DNA of 64,000 nt from Polyodon spathula. Its lineage: Eukaryota; Chordata; Actinopteri; Acipenseriformes; Polyodontidae. The translations under genes were made by a program, and so were the position numbers. Below are positions 39,557 through 50,938 of the stretch, piece by piece (position 1 is the first letter of the stretch; each line of letters begins with the position of its first letter). The notes under the pieces are model-generated. The model saw only the letters and a list, made by a program, of their open reading frames with translations, was not told the origin of the DNA and searched no databases. The stretch spans positions 45,063,726-45,127,725 of the forward strand of contig NC_054534.1 of assembly GCF_017654505.1 (NCBI RefSeq), in the 5' to 3' direction.

Positions 39557-41021
39557 TGGTGCATGCAGATGACGTCATGGACCTGGGACCTGATCTTTCT
39601 GTGTTGGCAAGGATCAATACAGATTGCTGAGAATCTGACACCAACGCAGAAATGTAAGGCTCACGGTCTGGTGGCAGAGTTTCCTGACGTTTTCTCTTCC
39701 GTCCTGGGGCAAACTCGAGTAGCCCATCATCACATTGATATTGAGCCGGGGTTGCCAGTTCGCCAAAGGCCGTACTGTTTACCTGAGCGTAAAAGACAGG
39801 TAATAAAAGCGGAAATTGACGAAATGCTGAGACTGGGGGTAATAGAGGAGTCCCAAAGTGACTGGAACAGTCCGATTGTTTTAGTCGATAAGCCAGACGG
39901 GTCAACTCGATTTTGCATTGATTTCAGACAAATCAATGAGAAATCGAAATTTGACGCTTATCCGATGCCCCGAGTAGATGAGTTGCTGGAGCGTCTAGGC
40001 ACGGCTCATTTTATGACGACACTGGATTTAACAAAGGGGTACTGGCAGATACCCCTGACTCCGGAATCTAGAGAGAAGATGACGTTTTCGACTCCCTTCG
40101 GGTTGTACCAATTTAGGACCATGCCCTTTGGGTTGCACGGAACACCCGCCACTTTCCAACGGATGATGGAACGCATCTTGCGGTCGCATCAGCAGTACGC
40201 TGCTGCTTACTTAGATGACGTGGTTATCCACAGTGAGGATTGGCCGAGTCATCTGTGTAAGGTGGCGGCGGTGCTGCAATCCTTGCGGGAGGCGGGGCTC
40301 ACTGCCAACCCAAAGAAGTGTGCCATTGGGAAGAGTGAGTCAGAGTATTTGGGGTATCGAGTAGGGGGCGGCCAGATCAGACCGCTGATTGCTAAGGTGA
40401 AAGCCTTGGCTGACTGGCCGGTTCCTACAACCAAAACCTAGGTGAACTCTTTCTTGGGACTAGTGGGTTATTATAGAAAGTTCATCCAGAGCTTCGCTAC
40501 GCTCACTGCTCCCTTGACAGACCTCACCCGGAAGGCTGCCCCAAATATGGTTCAGTGGACGGAGTCATGACAGAGGGCCTTTCTCGCCTTGAAGCGGAGG
40601 CTGTGTACTGAGCCAGTACTATGCAGCTCGGATTTTGGTAAGAGGTTCACCCTGCAGACAGATGCATCAGAGAGAGGTCTTGGGGCAGTGTTGTCGCAGA
40701 AGGTTCGGGGAAGCGAGCACCCGGTCCTGTATATCAGCAGGAAGCTCCTTCCCCGCGAGAAAAATTATAGCACCATCGAGAAGGAGTGTCTCGCGGTAAA
40801 ATGGGCAGTCGAGTCACTCCGGTACTACCTCCTGGGGTGACACTTCACCCTGGTTACAGATCGTGCCCCCTTAGCATGGCTTCACCGGATGAAAGATAGC
40901 AACGCCAGAATCACACGGTGGTACTTGGCCTTGCAGCCCTATGCCTTCAGGGTAGTCCACTGAGCAGGAAAGTTGCATCAAAGCGCAGACTTTTTCTCTC
41001 AGGAAGGCATGGGGGTGTAAG
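39557..41021 (+). pseudogene. pol: Pol part 2: reverse transcriptase and RNase H
   Basis: Reverse transcriptase motifs in order, numbered from 39563: FCIDFRQIN at 117-125, LDLTKGYWQI at 154-163 (catalytic D155), MPFGLHGTPATFQRMM at 187-202, and YLDD at 216-219. RNase H follows (LQTDASERGLGAVLSQ; IEKECLAVKWAVESLRYYL). In-frame stops at 40439 (TAG), 40568, 40838 and 40961 (TGA) break it, with the same frame readable through all of them to TAA at 41019. The order after integrase is the Gmr1 arrangement. Confidence 0.92.
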
Positions 41022-41050
41022 ATTTTCGAATGAACCGGCGGTGTCCTTCT

Positions 41051-41060
41051 GAGGGGAAGG
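41051..41060 (+). promoter_or_regulatory. polypurine tract
   Basis: GAGGGGAAGG lies 3 nt before the 3' LTR, the usual site of plus-strand priming. Confidence 0.8.
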
Positions 41061-41063
41061 ATA

Positions 41064-41773
41064 TGTAACAGGGAGAGATCTGTGCTGACTCTGCTGGCGC
41101 GTCCACAAGGCTGCAGGAAGAGAGTGGCAGTCGTCCAACAACCGCCTGTGAGTCATGGCAGTGACACGGGGAGGTGGGAGAGTGGGTGTGTGGACTTTCC
41201 CCCTCTCTGAATGGCTGAGAGGGAGATTGTTAGCCCTATAAATTAACGCTCTGTTGTTTCCTCAGGTCTGCCCTGTTAAACGCGCCGAGAGTGCGGAAGC
41301 ACTGGTCAACGACCGAGAACCAGTGGGAGAGAAAGAAACGGAGGTTCAGAGCGAGACATTGAGGGCGGGGAACCCTTGGGCAGACCCCTGATTAGTATAT
41401 CAGAGCAGGCTAGTGAGCCGGCGGTGTAGGACGGTGATCTGGGTCGCACGGGCAGCGGCAACTGGGATATCGCTGCAAAGTGCAGCTCCTTTTCTTTGTA
41501 GTTTTTGTTACTGTTTTATTTTCTCTGTTTCTTTGTGCCTTGTTTTGAATTACTGTTTCGAAGCACCTGCAAGGGCGCCGGTATTGTGTACCATCGTTTG
41601 GTATGCCCGTGGTTCTGTTTACCATCGTTGGTAAATCAGACCACGGTCCCACAGCGCCATCTGCGGGATTAAAGAAAAAATAGCACCCTGAAATAAAACT
41701 GGGCACCTGTGTGGTGTTGCCAAATTCACCTATCTGTCTCCTGTGTCAGTGAATTACCCACCACCCTTCCACA
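41064..41773 (+). repeat. 3' LTR of the Gmr1-like element
   Basis: 710 bp, same ends as the 5' LTR. It carries about 33 extra nt near 41615-41648 forming a hairpin with its flank (CCGTGGTTCTGTTTACCA and TGGTAAATCAGACCACGG), and lacks 10 nt near 41219. A handful of transitions separate the two LTRs. Confidence 0.92.
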
Positions 41774-41819
41774 CAGTGATAAAACACATAACTGATCCGC
41801 CCATCCAGTGTGTGCAGAT

Positions 41820-41840
41820 GGGGGGGGGGGGGGGGGGGGG
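41820..41840. repeat. poly-G tract
   Basis: 21 consecutive G in the left palindrome arm. The right arm has only a short GGGGG (CCCCC) equivalent near 43518, so this run expanded after the arms formed. Confidence 0.95.
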
Positions 41841-42179
41841 ATTCTGTACTATTGTACCCAAGTCCAGGGTGGATTGTTACTCTGACACTATTTGAGCCAG
41901 CGACGTGTAGTTATTGGAACTAGCGCATCGCAATTATTGCGCAGATATTGATATATTCAGCCGAATTAGGGCTTTCGCTCAATTCAAATTTGATTGCGTT
42001 ATGTGCATATTGAATGTCCACCTAGAATACATTTGCATCACATATTTCTAATTTCCGATGCATTACCATATGCTAATAGGACCATACTAAAAGGAACACA
42101 AGGAAGGCAGTGTGCTGGACAGAGGTGAGTGCATGTTTCCACACTCGTCTGTTGGACATGGGAATACGCTATAAATGTC

Positions 42180-42827
42180 ACTGTGATATGAACATGTTAT
42201 ATATTTTATGGAAACAAAAAAAGAAGCTTATTGCTTGTATGTTTTTGCCGCAACTTGACTGTGGTGATGCCGTATATAGGTTTACATCACCATCAACTTT
42301 AGGTAAACTGGACTCGCTATATCATGCAGCATTGAGGTACAATACAAATCCAAGATTTAATACTCATCATTGTATATTATACGATTTGGTAGGCTGGACT
42401 TCTTTGGTCTTTACGCAGGTTGAAGCACTGGTATATTCTGGTATATAAGGCTATTCAATGTAAATTATAGGAATATACTTCTTTAAATGAATACCTTATA
42501 GCTTCTCATAGTAACCATAGCCTCAGATCTCATTCTATTTTGCATTTTAAAATCCCAAATGTGCGTACTGAGGCTGGTAAAGGATCCTTTGCTTATTATG
42601 CCCCATGGACCTGGAATGAGCTCCAGCCCAAACTAAAGCTGCAGACCCAGATATCTTTATTGCAATTTAAGAGTAAACTGCATGATTTTGTGACAAAGTT
42701 TTTGTTGTGTACTTGTTCTTGTTGTCCAATTGACTTGTTGCTACCTGCTTGGCTAGGTCTCACTCATAAAAGAGGTTTTAATCTCAATGTTACTACAAGG
42801 ATAATACATTTTTATATATATATATGA
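42180..42827 (+). pseudogene. LINE 3' end (copy 2)
   Basis: Same C-terminal RT domain as 34140-34858, here on the plus strand (LIACMFLPQLDCGDAVYRFT; YAPWTWNELQPKLKL), with a frameshift near 42415 and a (TA)n tail. Its 5' half is in the palindrome arm, its 3' half in the loop. Confidence 0.75.
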
Positions 42828-42832
42828 AGCTA

Positions 42833-43130
42833 TAGTTACTATGGGAAGCTAATAGGTATTCATTTAAATAAGTATATTCATATAATTTACATTGAATAGC
42901 CTTATATACCAGAATATACCAGTGCTTCAACCTACGTAAAGCCAAAGAAGTCCAGCCTACCAAATCGCATAATATACAATGAGTATTGAATCTTGTATTT
43001 GTATTGTACCTCAATGCTGCATGATATAGCGAGTCCAGTTTACCTAAAGCTGATGGTGATGCAAACCTATATACTGCATCACTGTAGTGAATTTGCGGCA
43101 CAAACATACAAGCAATAAGCCTCTTTTTTT
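42833..43130 (-). pseudogene. LINE 3' end (copy 3, 5' half only)
   Basis: Inverted copy of the first half of copy 2 (FVPQIHYSDAVYRFASPSAL; THCILCDLVGWTSLALRRL). It ends at the loop boundary of the palindrome. Confidence 0.75.
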
Positions 43131-43605
43131 TCCCATAACATATATAACATGTTCATATCATAATGATGTTTATAACGTATTCCCATGCCCAACAGACGAG
43201 TGTGGAAACATGCACACACCTCTGTCCAGCACACTGCCTTCCTTGTGTTCCTTTAATGTGGTCTATTAACATATGGTAATGCATCAGTAATTAGAAACAT
43301 GAGATGCAAATTTATTCTAGGTGGACATTCAGTATGCACATAGCACAATCAAATTTGAATTGGGCGAAAGCCCTAATTTGTCTGAATGTACCAATATCTG
43401 CGCAATAACTGCGCACCACTAGTTCTAATAACTACACATAGCTGGCTCAAATAGTGTCCGAATAACAATCCACTCTGGAGTTGGGTACAATAGTACAAAC
43501 ATACAATAGTACAGAACCCCCGGATGGGCGGATCAGTTATGTGTTTTATCACTGTATTGATATGATGATTTACATATACAGTTATATGTGTTCTTCGCTG
43601 CTCCA

Positions 43606-44283
43606 CAGGCATATCCGCATCCAATAAGTGTCATCAAAGTATAGAAATGAAGATTGAGAGAAGGATGAAGAGGGGAAGGGGGTCCTGCCTGTCTTTGCTG
43701 TGTGTTGTCACACATCTTTAAATTAATTGTATAAATCCGTCATACACCCATCTTGTGGCCTGTTGCTTTATTAATCTATTCCATAGATTGCTGTGTATTA
43801 CGGGGTGAGCAGCTGCACTTCGGAGAGCCAATCACCATCAGGGCACTCTTGCTGTGAAAGGCGTGTTTACGTTTTCCTAAAGCCAGACCGGTGATACGAT
43901 CAACCAATCAAAGACCTGTATTTTCTCTGCAGCAGTCCATTCACAAGTTAGCTGAGGCGGGACAAACAGTTTTGTTAACTGTAATTTCTGGCTGTATGCA
44001 GCTGTCCAGTCTGCTGAATGTTGATGTTGCTAATTGTACAGAGACTGTTCATTTATTGAGAGATCATAGTAGGCTACAATTAACATTTTAGGGGCATATT
44101 TAGAATGAATTATTATTCTTGAAGAAAAAAAAATGTCATAACGAAAAAAATCCATCCAGCGACACTCAAAACCTTACAAACTGGGCTTAATCATGATTTT
44201 CAAATGGGTGAGTAGAATGAATACCATAACGCATTTCTGTGTATTGTGTATATAAAAATGCTTGATTGATGTTTACTTTGCAG
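43606..44283. other. no recognised feature
   Basis: Mixed-composition DNA after the palindrome. No coding homology or repeat boundary recognised. Confidence 0.4.
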
Positions 44284-44448
44284 GTGAATGAACTCGTTAC
44301 ATTTACAAATCAGAGAGTGTGCTACCACAGTAGGCTTTGTCATGGCATGACTTATAAAAAACTGTCAACTGTTTTTGTAATTTGTAACATAAAATCAGTT
44401 CTTAGGAAGGGAGGATCTGGTGCTTTAATTGAGGAGACGGAAATTAAG
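44284..44448 (+). other. possible exon or transposon ORF remnant
   Basis: A 165-nt stretch after TTTACTTTGCAG and before AAG|GCAAGT (a GC-type donor) is open for 55 codons (VCYHSRLCHGMTYKKLS within it). Exon-like pieces with GTAAGT/GTATGT donors also occur at 46182-46215 and 46310-46410, with AATAAA at 46489. They may be remnants of an intron-bearing transposase, perhaps related to the CACTA-like piece at 32740. Function unknown. Confidence 0.25.
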
Positions 44449-44828
44449 GCAAGTATTACATTTTAAAAATGGAATGTAGTATTATACATAATTTTTTTAT
44501 TAGGCACAATTCGATAGCTTTAACAATCACAATCATTTTACCTCACAAAAATGGAATGCATAATGGCATTCAATAAATGTCCTTAATAAAAATGTTAAAA
44601 CATACATACTTAAAACAAAAAAAAAGTACAATATATAATAACATGTTAACTTTATTTATTGCAAATATGCACTGCTGAAAAAAAAAACAACAAAAAAAAA
44701 ACCATCCACTTCTTGAATCCTGGCAATGTGCCAAAATTGAAACAGCAATGAAACTGAGGATGTCAGTTTCTGATTAAAAAGAGGCATGTGCATTTTATTG
44801 TTGTTGTTGATGTTGGAGGTGCAAACAT

Positions 44829-44831
<3 letters not shown>

Positions 44832-44900
<69 letters not shown>

Positions 44901-44906
44901 ATATAT

Positions 44907-44938
<32 letters not shown>
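44832..44938. repeat. (TA)n(CA)n microsatellite
   Basis: Compound dinucleotide array; the IYIYIY ORFs across it are artefacts. Confidence 0.95.
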
Positions 44939-44941
<3 letters not shown>

Positions 44942-45013
44942 TACATACACACAGACAATTGCTCTCTATGATAATATCAAGTGTCTTGAAGATGGAAATG
45001 AATTCTCAGAATA

Positions 45014-45640
45014 TACCAAGCATCAAAAGAAATTTAACAGTATTATAACACATTTATTTATTTAAAAAAAGGTATATAAATGGATAGGGACTAAAAGTTT
45101 TTGGTTTCTTTGTTAATCACTCGATCATTCATCCTTGACCATGACATGCTTGAGTAATTATGACTGAAGCATATGTTTTTAATCACCTAATTAGTGAGAC
45201 AGTTGATTGGACACTGGATATGGAGTTTCAGATGTTGAACTGCAAGCTTGAATAAAAGCAATAAAGAAAAATCACAAAAAAAACAATGTGCCAGATCTAT
45301 CAGGAGAGCAGCGCCTTCATACAGTCAGCATGTTGGAGGCTGGACTAGGGCTGCATACTGTGGCTTGCCGTCTTGGGTGCTCACAGCCAGCAATTTCAAA
45401 CCTGGCGAGACGGTATAACCAGACACACTCTGTCAATGACAGGCCATGAACTTGGAGATCAAGAATCACAACAACTGCCCAAGATCTACAGATCATTTTG
45501 CAGCATCTTCGTGATGTCAGTTGTTAATAAGCACAATAAAAAGTCAGAGCACCTACTCTAAAACAGAGTTTGTCATTTTTCGATCACATCTACTGAATTG
45601 AATCCAAATATAAGTGATAAGTTTCTTTTGATGCTCAGTA
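45014..45640 (+). mobile_element. Tc1/mariner deletion derivative
   Basis: The ends share AGCATCAAAAGAAA in inverted orientation, and TA dinucleotides flank both. From 45294 the plus strand reads DLSGEQRLHTVSMLEAGLG, then LGCSQPAISNLARRYNQTHS and VNDRP, the paired helix-turn-helix DNA-binding domain of a Tc1-type transposase, with a TGA just after it. The DDE catalytic domain is absent, so the copy is non-autonomous. Confidence 0.8.
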
Positions 45641-48279
45641 TAGTTTGTTACTCCTAGATGTGTTGGCTCCTGAAGTAAACATCTAAATATGTCCCAATAT
45701 TATTATATATAACAGATTGATGGAAAATATATTAGAATAAAGCTATAGAAATATCATGAATAGTACATGACTATCCATTGTACATATAATTTTGCTAAAT
45801 GTAGCATTTTGAATACTGCTAGGATTATAAATCTCTAATTAAATTTATAAATCCAGGTTTTTATTAAAATAAAGTGAAAACTAACAATGTAATTCTTCAA
45901 TTAAAAAAAAAAAGTTTTATTGTTAATGATCTGTGAAAACTATCCGCATGATAAACTGGAATTGTTTACATATAATATACCTAATTTACTAAATATGGAT
46001 TTTTATTTTTTAGATCATAATCAATTTTAGAAATCCATGAAGGATTCTGCAGATTTCAGTCAGAAGTGGCATTAACATCGGCAGGTCCAATATAAAAGAT
46101 CTTAAATATTCTGTGATTGAAATAAAAAAAGTTAGATTGATTTAATATCATTAGTTGGTGCAGTACCATTCTAACCCCTAGCCTGCAATTTCATGGGCCT
46201 TCTGCACAACTGAAGGTAAGTATGTGGTTTAATACAGCAGCATGCATACTTGGCATGACAGCTAGGCCTGGAGTAAAGGAAAATGACATCACTGCCTCAT
46301 CCATTACAGCAATGTCCATGTCATCCACAATAATTTATCTCAGACCATACTGCACTCCAAAAGGTGGTGAAAAGCAGCTGCTAAACTACAAGGCTGAAAG
46401 TGCTTCACCGGTATGTGGTAAAACTATATTGTATTTCTGTATATAGTTGAGTTTTAGGGTTTATGTCAATTTAATTGTATTTAAGTTAATAAAGTAAATT
46501 GTGTTGAACTGTGTTGTCTTTATTGGGAGGTGACAGGGATCTCACAGTACATTACAAGTGACATGCTACAATTAACATGTACTGTAAGAAAGTTATAAAA
46601 ACATAGAATAGTAAACATTAAAAGGAAATGAAATAAACTATGCAACAGAAATACTAACCATTAATTTTATATTTTCCAGTAATTGTTAGGTTTGTGTTTT
46701 GTGATTTTTTTAAATCACAGATTTTATGTAAATAACTTTTGTACAAATATTCATACGTGTGAGAGGTTTGTATATTGATTTAAGAACAAGTTATATAGAA
46801 TACCCAAGGCTTGATCGGTTCTTTGACACTTAAGACTAACAGTTTACGAACCATTCAATAATAATAATAGATGTGTGTCTGTGGTTAATATATCTCTGAC
46901 AACTAGGCCTATATCGCCATGAAACACTACAGGAAATACGGTACAGCATTATTTATATAAGGCTATCATAATACATATATGATAAACCCATTAAAGCCAA
47001 TCTTTCACATCTCTATTAAATATTATTTTTAGCTTTCGTGATGGAAATACAACCCTTTATAGCCAGCAAGTTAGGTTGAAAAAAAAAAAAAAAAAAAAAG
47101 GGTCACATTTACCCATTTCTGACAGTAGTCGACAACTGAAAAACCAGCTCCATACCCATTATTAAAATAGCCCCAAGTGGGAACCACTGCGCAGTACAGA
47201 CAATGAATGGCAATTGCTGCAGTGCTCCCGAACTCATTGTTATTAAATATAAACACTTACATTAATGCTACTACTGTAGATTACTGAGGAGACAATGCAA
47301 CAATTAGCCAAAATGAATGATAAAATTGTGAAATCCTAATATAGCCTAATAGCTTCATGTGAGTGGTCCCAGGGACCACTGCCCAGTACACAGACAATGA
47401 ATAGTAACTACTGCAGTGGTCCTGAGCCCATTATTAATCAGGGTTCAACATTAACACCCGCCAAAAGCGGGTTAAATTTGGTCACAGAGGCGCGTATGTT
47501 TTTGTAGGCTAACACTTTGAATACCAGTGGCTCCCCAGACAACAAAATAGTTCTGGCCCAAAAGCAGCTGGAGAGCTAGCACAGACACGTAAAATAGATC
47601 TGGGCCGGTGTTAATTAGCACAATGGGCCAATACCAGCCCAGGTCAACTGGCCCAAATCCAGCATCCAGTGCTGGCCCATATATATTAGTACCTCCAAAT
47701 CTGGCCCAGGTCCATTCCAATTTTATTCCCTAACCATGACAGTGTTTCTTAGAATTATAAATTCAGCAGGCATGTAGGTAAACAGTGTTCCTTACAGTAA
47801 ATTTAATAATTGCATGCAAGAGGTGTAAGTGTGTGCACTACTTCAATAAAACAAACTTTTAAAAAACAAAAACATTTTATTAAAATTAATTTGACAGTAT
47901 TTACAAATTTGTTGTATTGCTCCTCTCAGTCACTCGACTGTGTACACTCCAGATCAGTCCTGGGACTTGTTGGCCCTTGCCTTACGACCACCACCTGTCA
48001 GAATAAGGTTAATACACTGAATCCAGTGTTTTGCCACTTCATCCGAGGCATTTTGGCTAGTGAGATATTTCCATACCGCTACTGTGAAAAAAAAAAAAAA
48101 AGGGTAAAATCATAAAAATAAACTTGAGCATCTCAACTTAACATTTCTGCAGTGTAACCAACTATCATTAGGATTTTTGATTTTAGTCACACATTTATAA
48201 TACGATCACAAATATATAATACTACTAAAACTAAAAGATAGGTATGCAAGTTCAGCCTAAATGGCTTTCTGCTTGTGCT
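45641..48279. other. AT-rich DNA with a small local duplication
   Basis: A segment at 47172-47245 (CACTGCGCAGTAC, GACAATGAAT) is partly repeated at 47375-47440, with the two units about 200 bp apart. Otherwise I see no gene apart from the exon-like bits noted at 46.2-46.4 kb. Confidence 0.4.
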
Positions 48280-48700
48280 GTGAGAGGTGGTGCAAGAGTG
48301 AGGAGGTGGTATGAGAAAGAGCAGGTGGTGAGAGTGAGGAGGTGCTGTGAGAGAGGAGGTGGAGTGAGAGCTGATATGAGAAAGCAGGTGCTGCAAGAAG
48401 TGGTGTGAGAGAGATAGCAGGTGGTGTGAGAGTGAGGAAGTGCTGTGAGAGATGATATGAGAAAAAGCAGGTGGTGTGAGAGCGTGAGGTGATGTGTGAA
48501 AGAGCAGGTGGTCTGACAGTGAGGTGGTAGTGTGAGAGCATAGAGAGAATAAGGAGGTGCTGTGAGAGATGATGTGAGAAAGCAGGTGGTGTGAGAGCGT
48601 GAGGAGGTGGTATGAGAAAGAGCAGGTGGTGTGAGAGGTGAGGAGGTGGTGTGAGAGGAGAGTAAAGAGGTGCTGAGAGATAGGTGGTGTGAGAGAGAGA
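48280..48700. repeat. purine-rich minisatellite
   Basis: Irregular tandem repeats built from GAGGTGGTGTGAGAG, GAGGAGGTGCTGTGAGAG and ATGAGAAAGCAGGTGGT modules. One strand is nearly all A, G and T with few C, which can form triplex or unusual structures. The histidine/serine/threonine-rich ORFs across it follow from the repeat. Confidence 0.85.
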
Positions 48701-48833
48701 CATGGGATAATCACGGTCTTCATAGCCATCGTGGCAAACGAGCGCTTGCCATTATCCCCCTTCCACTTAATTTGTTTGGCAACACTGTCAGAAAACATGA
48801 GCCAAAAGATTCCATGCAACATGCATTATTTCA

Positions 48834-48858
48834 CCCCCCCCCCCCCCCCCCCCCCCCC
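48834..48858. repeat. poly-C tract
   Basis: 25 consecutive C. Confidence 0.95.
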
Positions 48859-50001
48859 AAATCACTGCCAAAATACAAATATGAAAATTATAATTTTTTT
48901 TTTCAACCAAACTAAAAATATTTTCTTGGTTTTGTGTAACTTATTAAAAACTCCAAAGTTTGCTAAGGGCAACAGTGATGCCAAATGGTTCAACTGACAG
49001 CACTGTCATAGAAGAGGAGCTAGTATATGTATGATTCTGGCAGAAAGGGCTGGTGACTGTGCAGTTTGTGCACATGCAGTCTGTGGATAGGCCCAACACA
49101 TCTCGGAAGCTATATCTTCACTCATGAGGCAGATTGTTTCAGACCCTGTTGAGAATGTTGCTTGGTTTCACATTTTCTTTTGTCGTCATCCCCCCGGAAC
49201 AATGTCGGCCGGTAAAATGTCTGTGTGGCCGGTGGATTTTGCATAACCTAATAGAATAGGATGCAGACAATTAAAAAACAAACAACTGAATGAACGTAAC
49301 TGATTTTATTTAACATCATGCAATCTAAAAGACTACAAAATGGCATCTCAAACGTCTACTAGAAAGAACAATAGTACAGTATTTCATGTTAGATTTCAAA
49401 ATGTCACATTTTTCAATTTTTGGAAACTACAAAGCGATGTGATTTCAATATGTGAACGTAACATTATTTATTCTACAGGGCCATATTGTGTAATGATCCC
49501 CATATAATCTACTAAATAAAAACACTGGTTTGTTTTTCAGTGTTGTTTTTTTGTCATCCTTATGCAGGTGTATGAAATGAGCAATCTGAGTTTAGCAAAG
49601 ACACATATAATACCTTGCATACTACTAAAGTGTTAGAAAAAAATATTTTACATCGGGTTATTTAATAAAAATAGTACTGAACTATAATAATAATAATAAT
49701 GTCAGAAAGGCTGCTTATCAGGTGCGATATATAAAATGCTGACTTACCTGTCCTTGTATGAAATATGGAAGGGATCAAACACTTGGTGGTGCTTGGACAC
49801 CTCCATAGATAAGTTTCATTCATGATTTTTCCAGGCAAGCATGTGTTGTCAGGACTTGGCCTTGATTGGTTAGTCTACCGATGGCAGCCAGAAAAAAAAT
49901 TGTCTGGACTCGATTTGAGCGGTACTGTTCAGCGGCACCACAGGGTTAGTGGTATTGTCCCGCGCTGAACTGTTCAACACCATATGAAAGTAACAACAGC
50001 G

Positions 50002-50614
50002 TGTCACAAATATGGCTGTAGTGGGTGACGTTAGACCAGAACCAGGAACCAACACAGAATAAACAGAGAGGTGGAGTTTGGTGAAGCTGAGCGATTGTTT
50101 TCTGCACAGCATTTAGTAATTGAACAGACAGAAAATAAAAGGTTGTAAAGACATACAAAACACAGGACACGACACTGGCAGCCAAAAGAAAGAGACAAAC
50201 AAAACGAACTATACAGACAAACACGGTGAGCTTCTATTATAATTACTATTACTTCTGTCTCCAATCTCGTTCTCCACACACAAACACACAACCTCAAGTG
50301 AGTGAAAACATGTTGCTTTTATGCAGCTGTACCGAGACTCGATTGCTAATCAATCATTCAATTGAAGTCTCTGTACAACTGCACATGAATTAATAAAGTG
50401 CAATTCCCCATGCTCACATATTATTACAATTTACCTGCTTAAGAAGTGCTGTGCAATCCTTGTGCCTAAATACAAATATACATTTTAAACACTCTTGCGC
50501 ATAACCCATATTATATCCAGTGTACCAATGACTATACACCAACATTACACACAACACGCAACATACAACACAGAAATACACACAGGGGCGGGGCAACATG
50601 CCTCCCGTGCTACA
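50002..50614 (-). mobile_element. LTR related to 28555-29171
   Basis: On the minus strand it begins TGTAGCACGG and ends TTTGTGACA (613 bp). It aligns by eye along its length with the LTR at 28555-29171 (GTACAGCTGCATAAAAGCA, GATTGATTAGCAATCGAGT). It abuts the long-inverted-repeat element at about 50616. No target duplication found. Confidence 0.75.
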
Positions 50615-50777
50615 TTACACCTGTCTGTCCCGGTGTGGTACGCTGATTTTGGTACTTATTCATCACATTATATTCATTTTTAGCAATTCTATATAATGTT
50701 TTTGACATGGGAAATTCTGTTTCTGAAATGTAAACTAATTTATGAGGTATCACTGCCCAGAAAGACCCTGTTAACAT

Positions 50778-50938
50778 TGTAGCGATCCCGATTCCCGCAG
50801 GCAGGCGCCTCACACAGGACGAGGCAATCCACACACAGGCGGAGGGTCGTTTGCAAGGAGTATATATCGGGTTTATGTTTTTCTACGCGATTACATCACC
50901 TACTAGCCCTGCTGCTGCCTTCCCCCGTGCAGGCTACA
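50778..50938 (+). mobile_element. 161-bp TG...CA insertion in the left inverted-repeat arm
   Basis: It begins TGTAGCGATCCCG and ends GCAGGCTACA. It is absent from the complementary right arm, where GATAATATTTAATAAG is continuous. Flanks ACAT and ATAT may be a 4-bp duplication with one change. The start resembles that of the solo LTR at 18853 (TGTAGCGATCC). Confidence 0.5.

Larger units (their letters stand above)
35969..41773 (+). mobile_element. Gmr1-like Ty3/gypsy LTR retrotransposon, 5.8 kb
   Basis: Both LTRs, primer-binding site, gag, protease, integrase, reverse transcriptase, RNase H and polypurine tract are present in that order. Integrase precedes reverse transcriptase, the reverse of ordinary gypsy elements and the defining trait of the Gmr1 group described from cod and other deuterostomes. 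The 4-bp target duplication CAGT flanks it (35965-35968 and 41774-41777). The LTRs are very similar, so insertion is fairly recent, but in-frame stops inactivate the copy. Confidence 0.92.
35908..43605. repeat. large inverted repeat (palindrome) interrupted by a retrotransposon
   Basis: The left arm (35908-35968 plus 41774-42525) is complementary to the right arm (42833-43605). Matching blocks include GAAGAACACATATAACTGTA, GATAAAACACATAACTGATC, the poly-G neighbourhood, GTCCACCTAGAATA and GGCAGTGTGCTGGACAGAG. The loop (42526-42832) is the 3' part of a LINE. The Gmr1-like element at 35969-41773 sits inside the left arm. Confidence 0.8.

Noticed and set aside
44656..45048. IYIYIY/HTHTHT ORFs
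   Set aside because: Translation of (TA)n(CA)n; not coding.
48187..48822. 211-codon histidine/serine-rich ORF
   Set aside because: Produced by the purine-rich minisatellite; no conserved domain.
48670..48997. Proline-rich ORFs
   Set aside because: Caused by the poly-C run.
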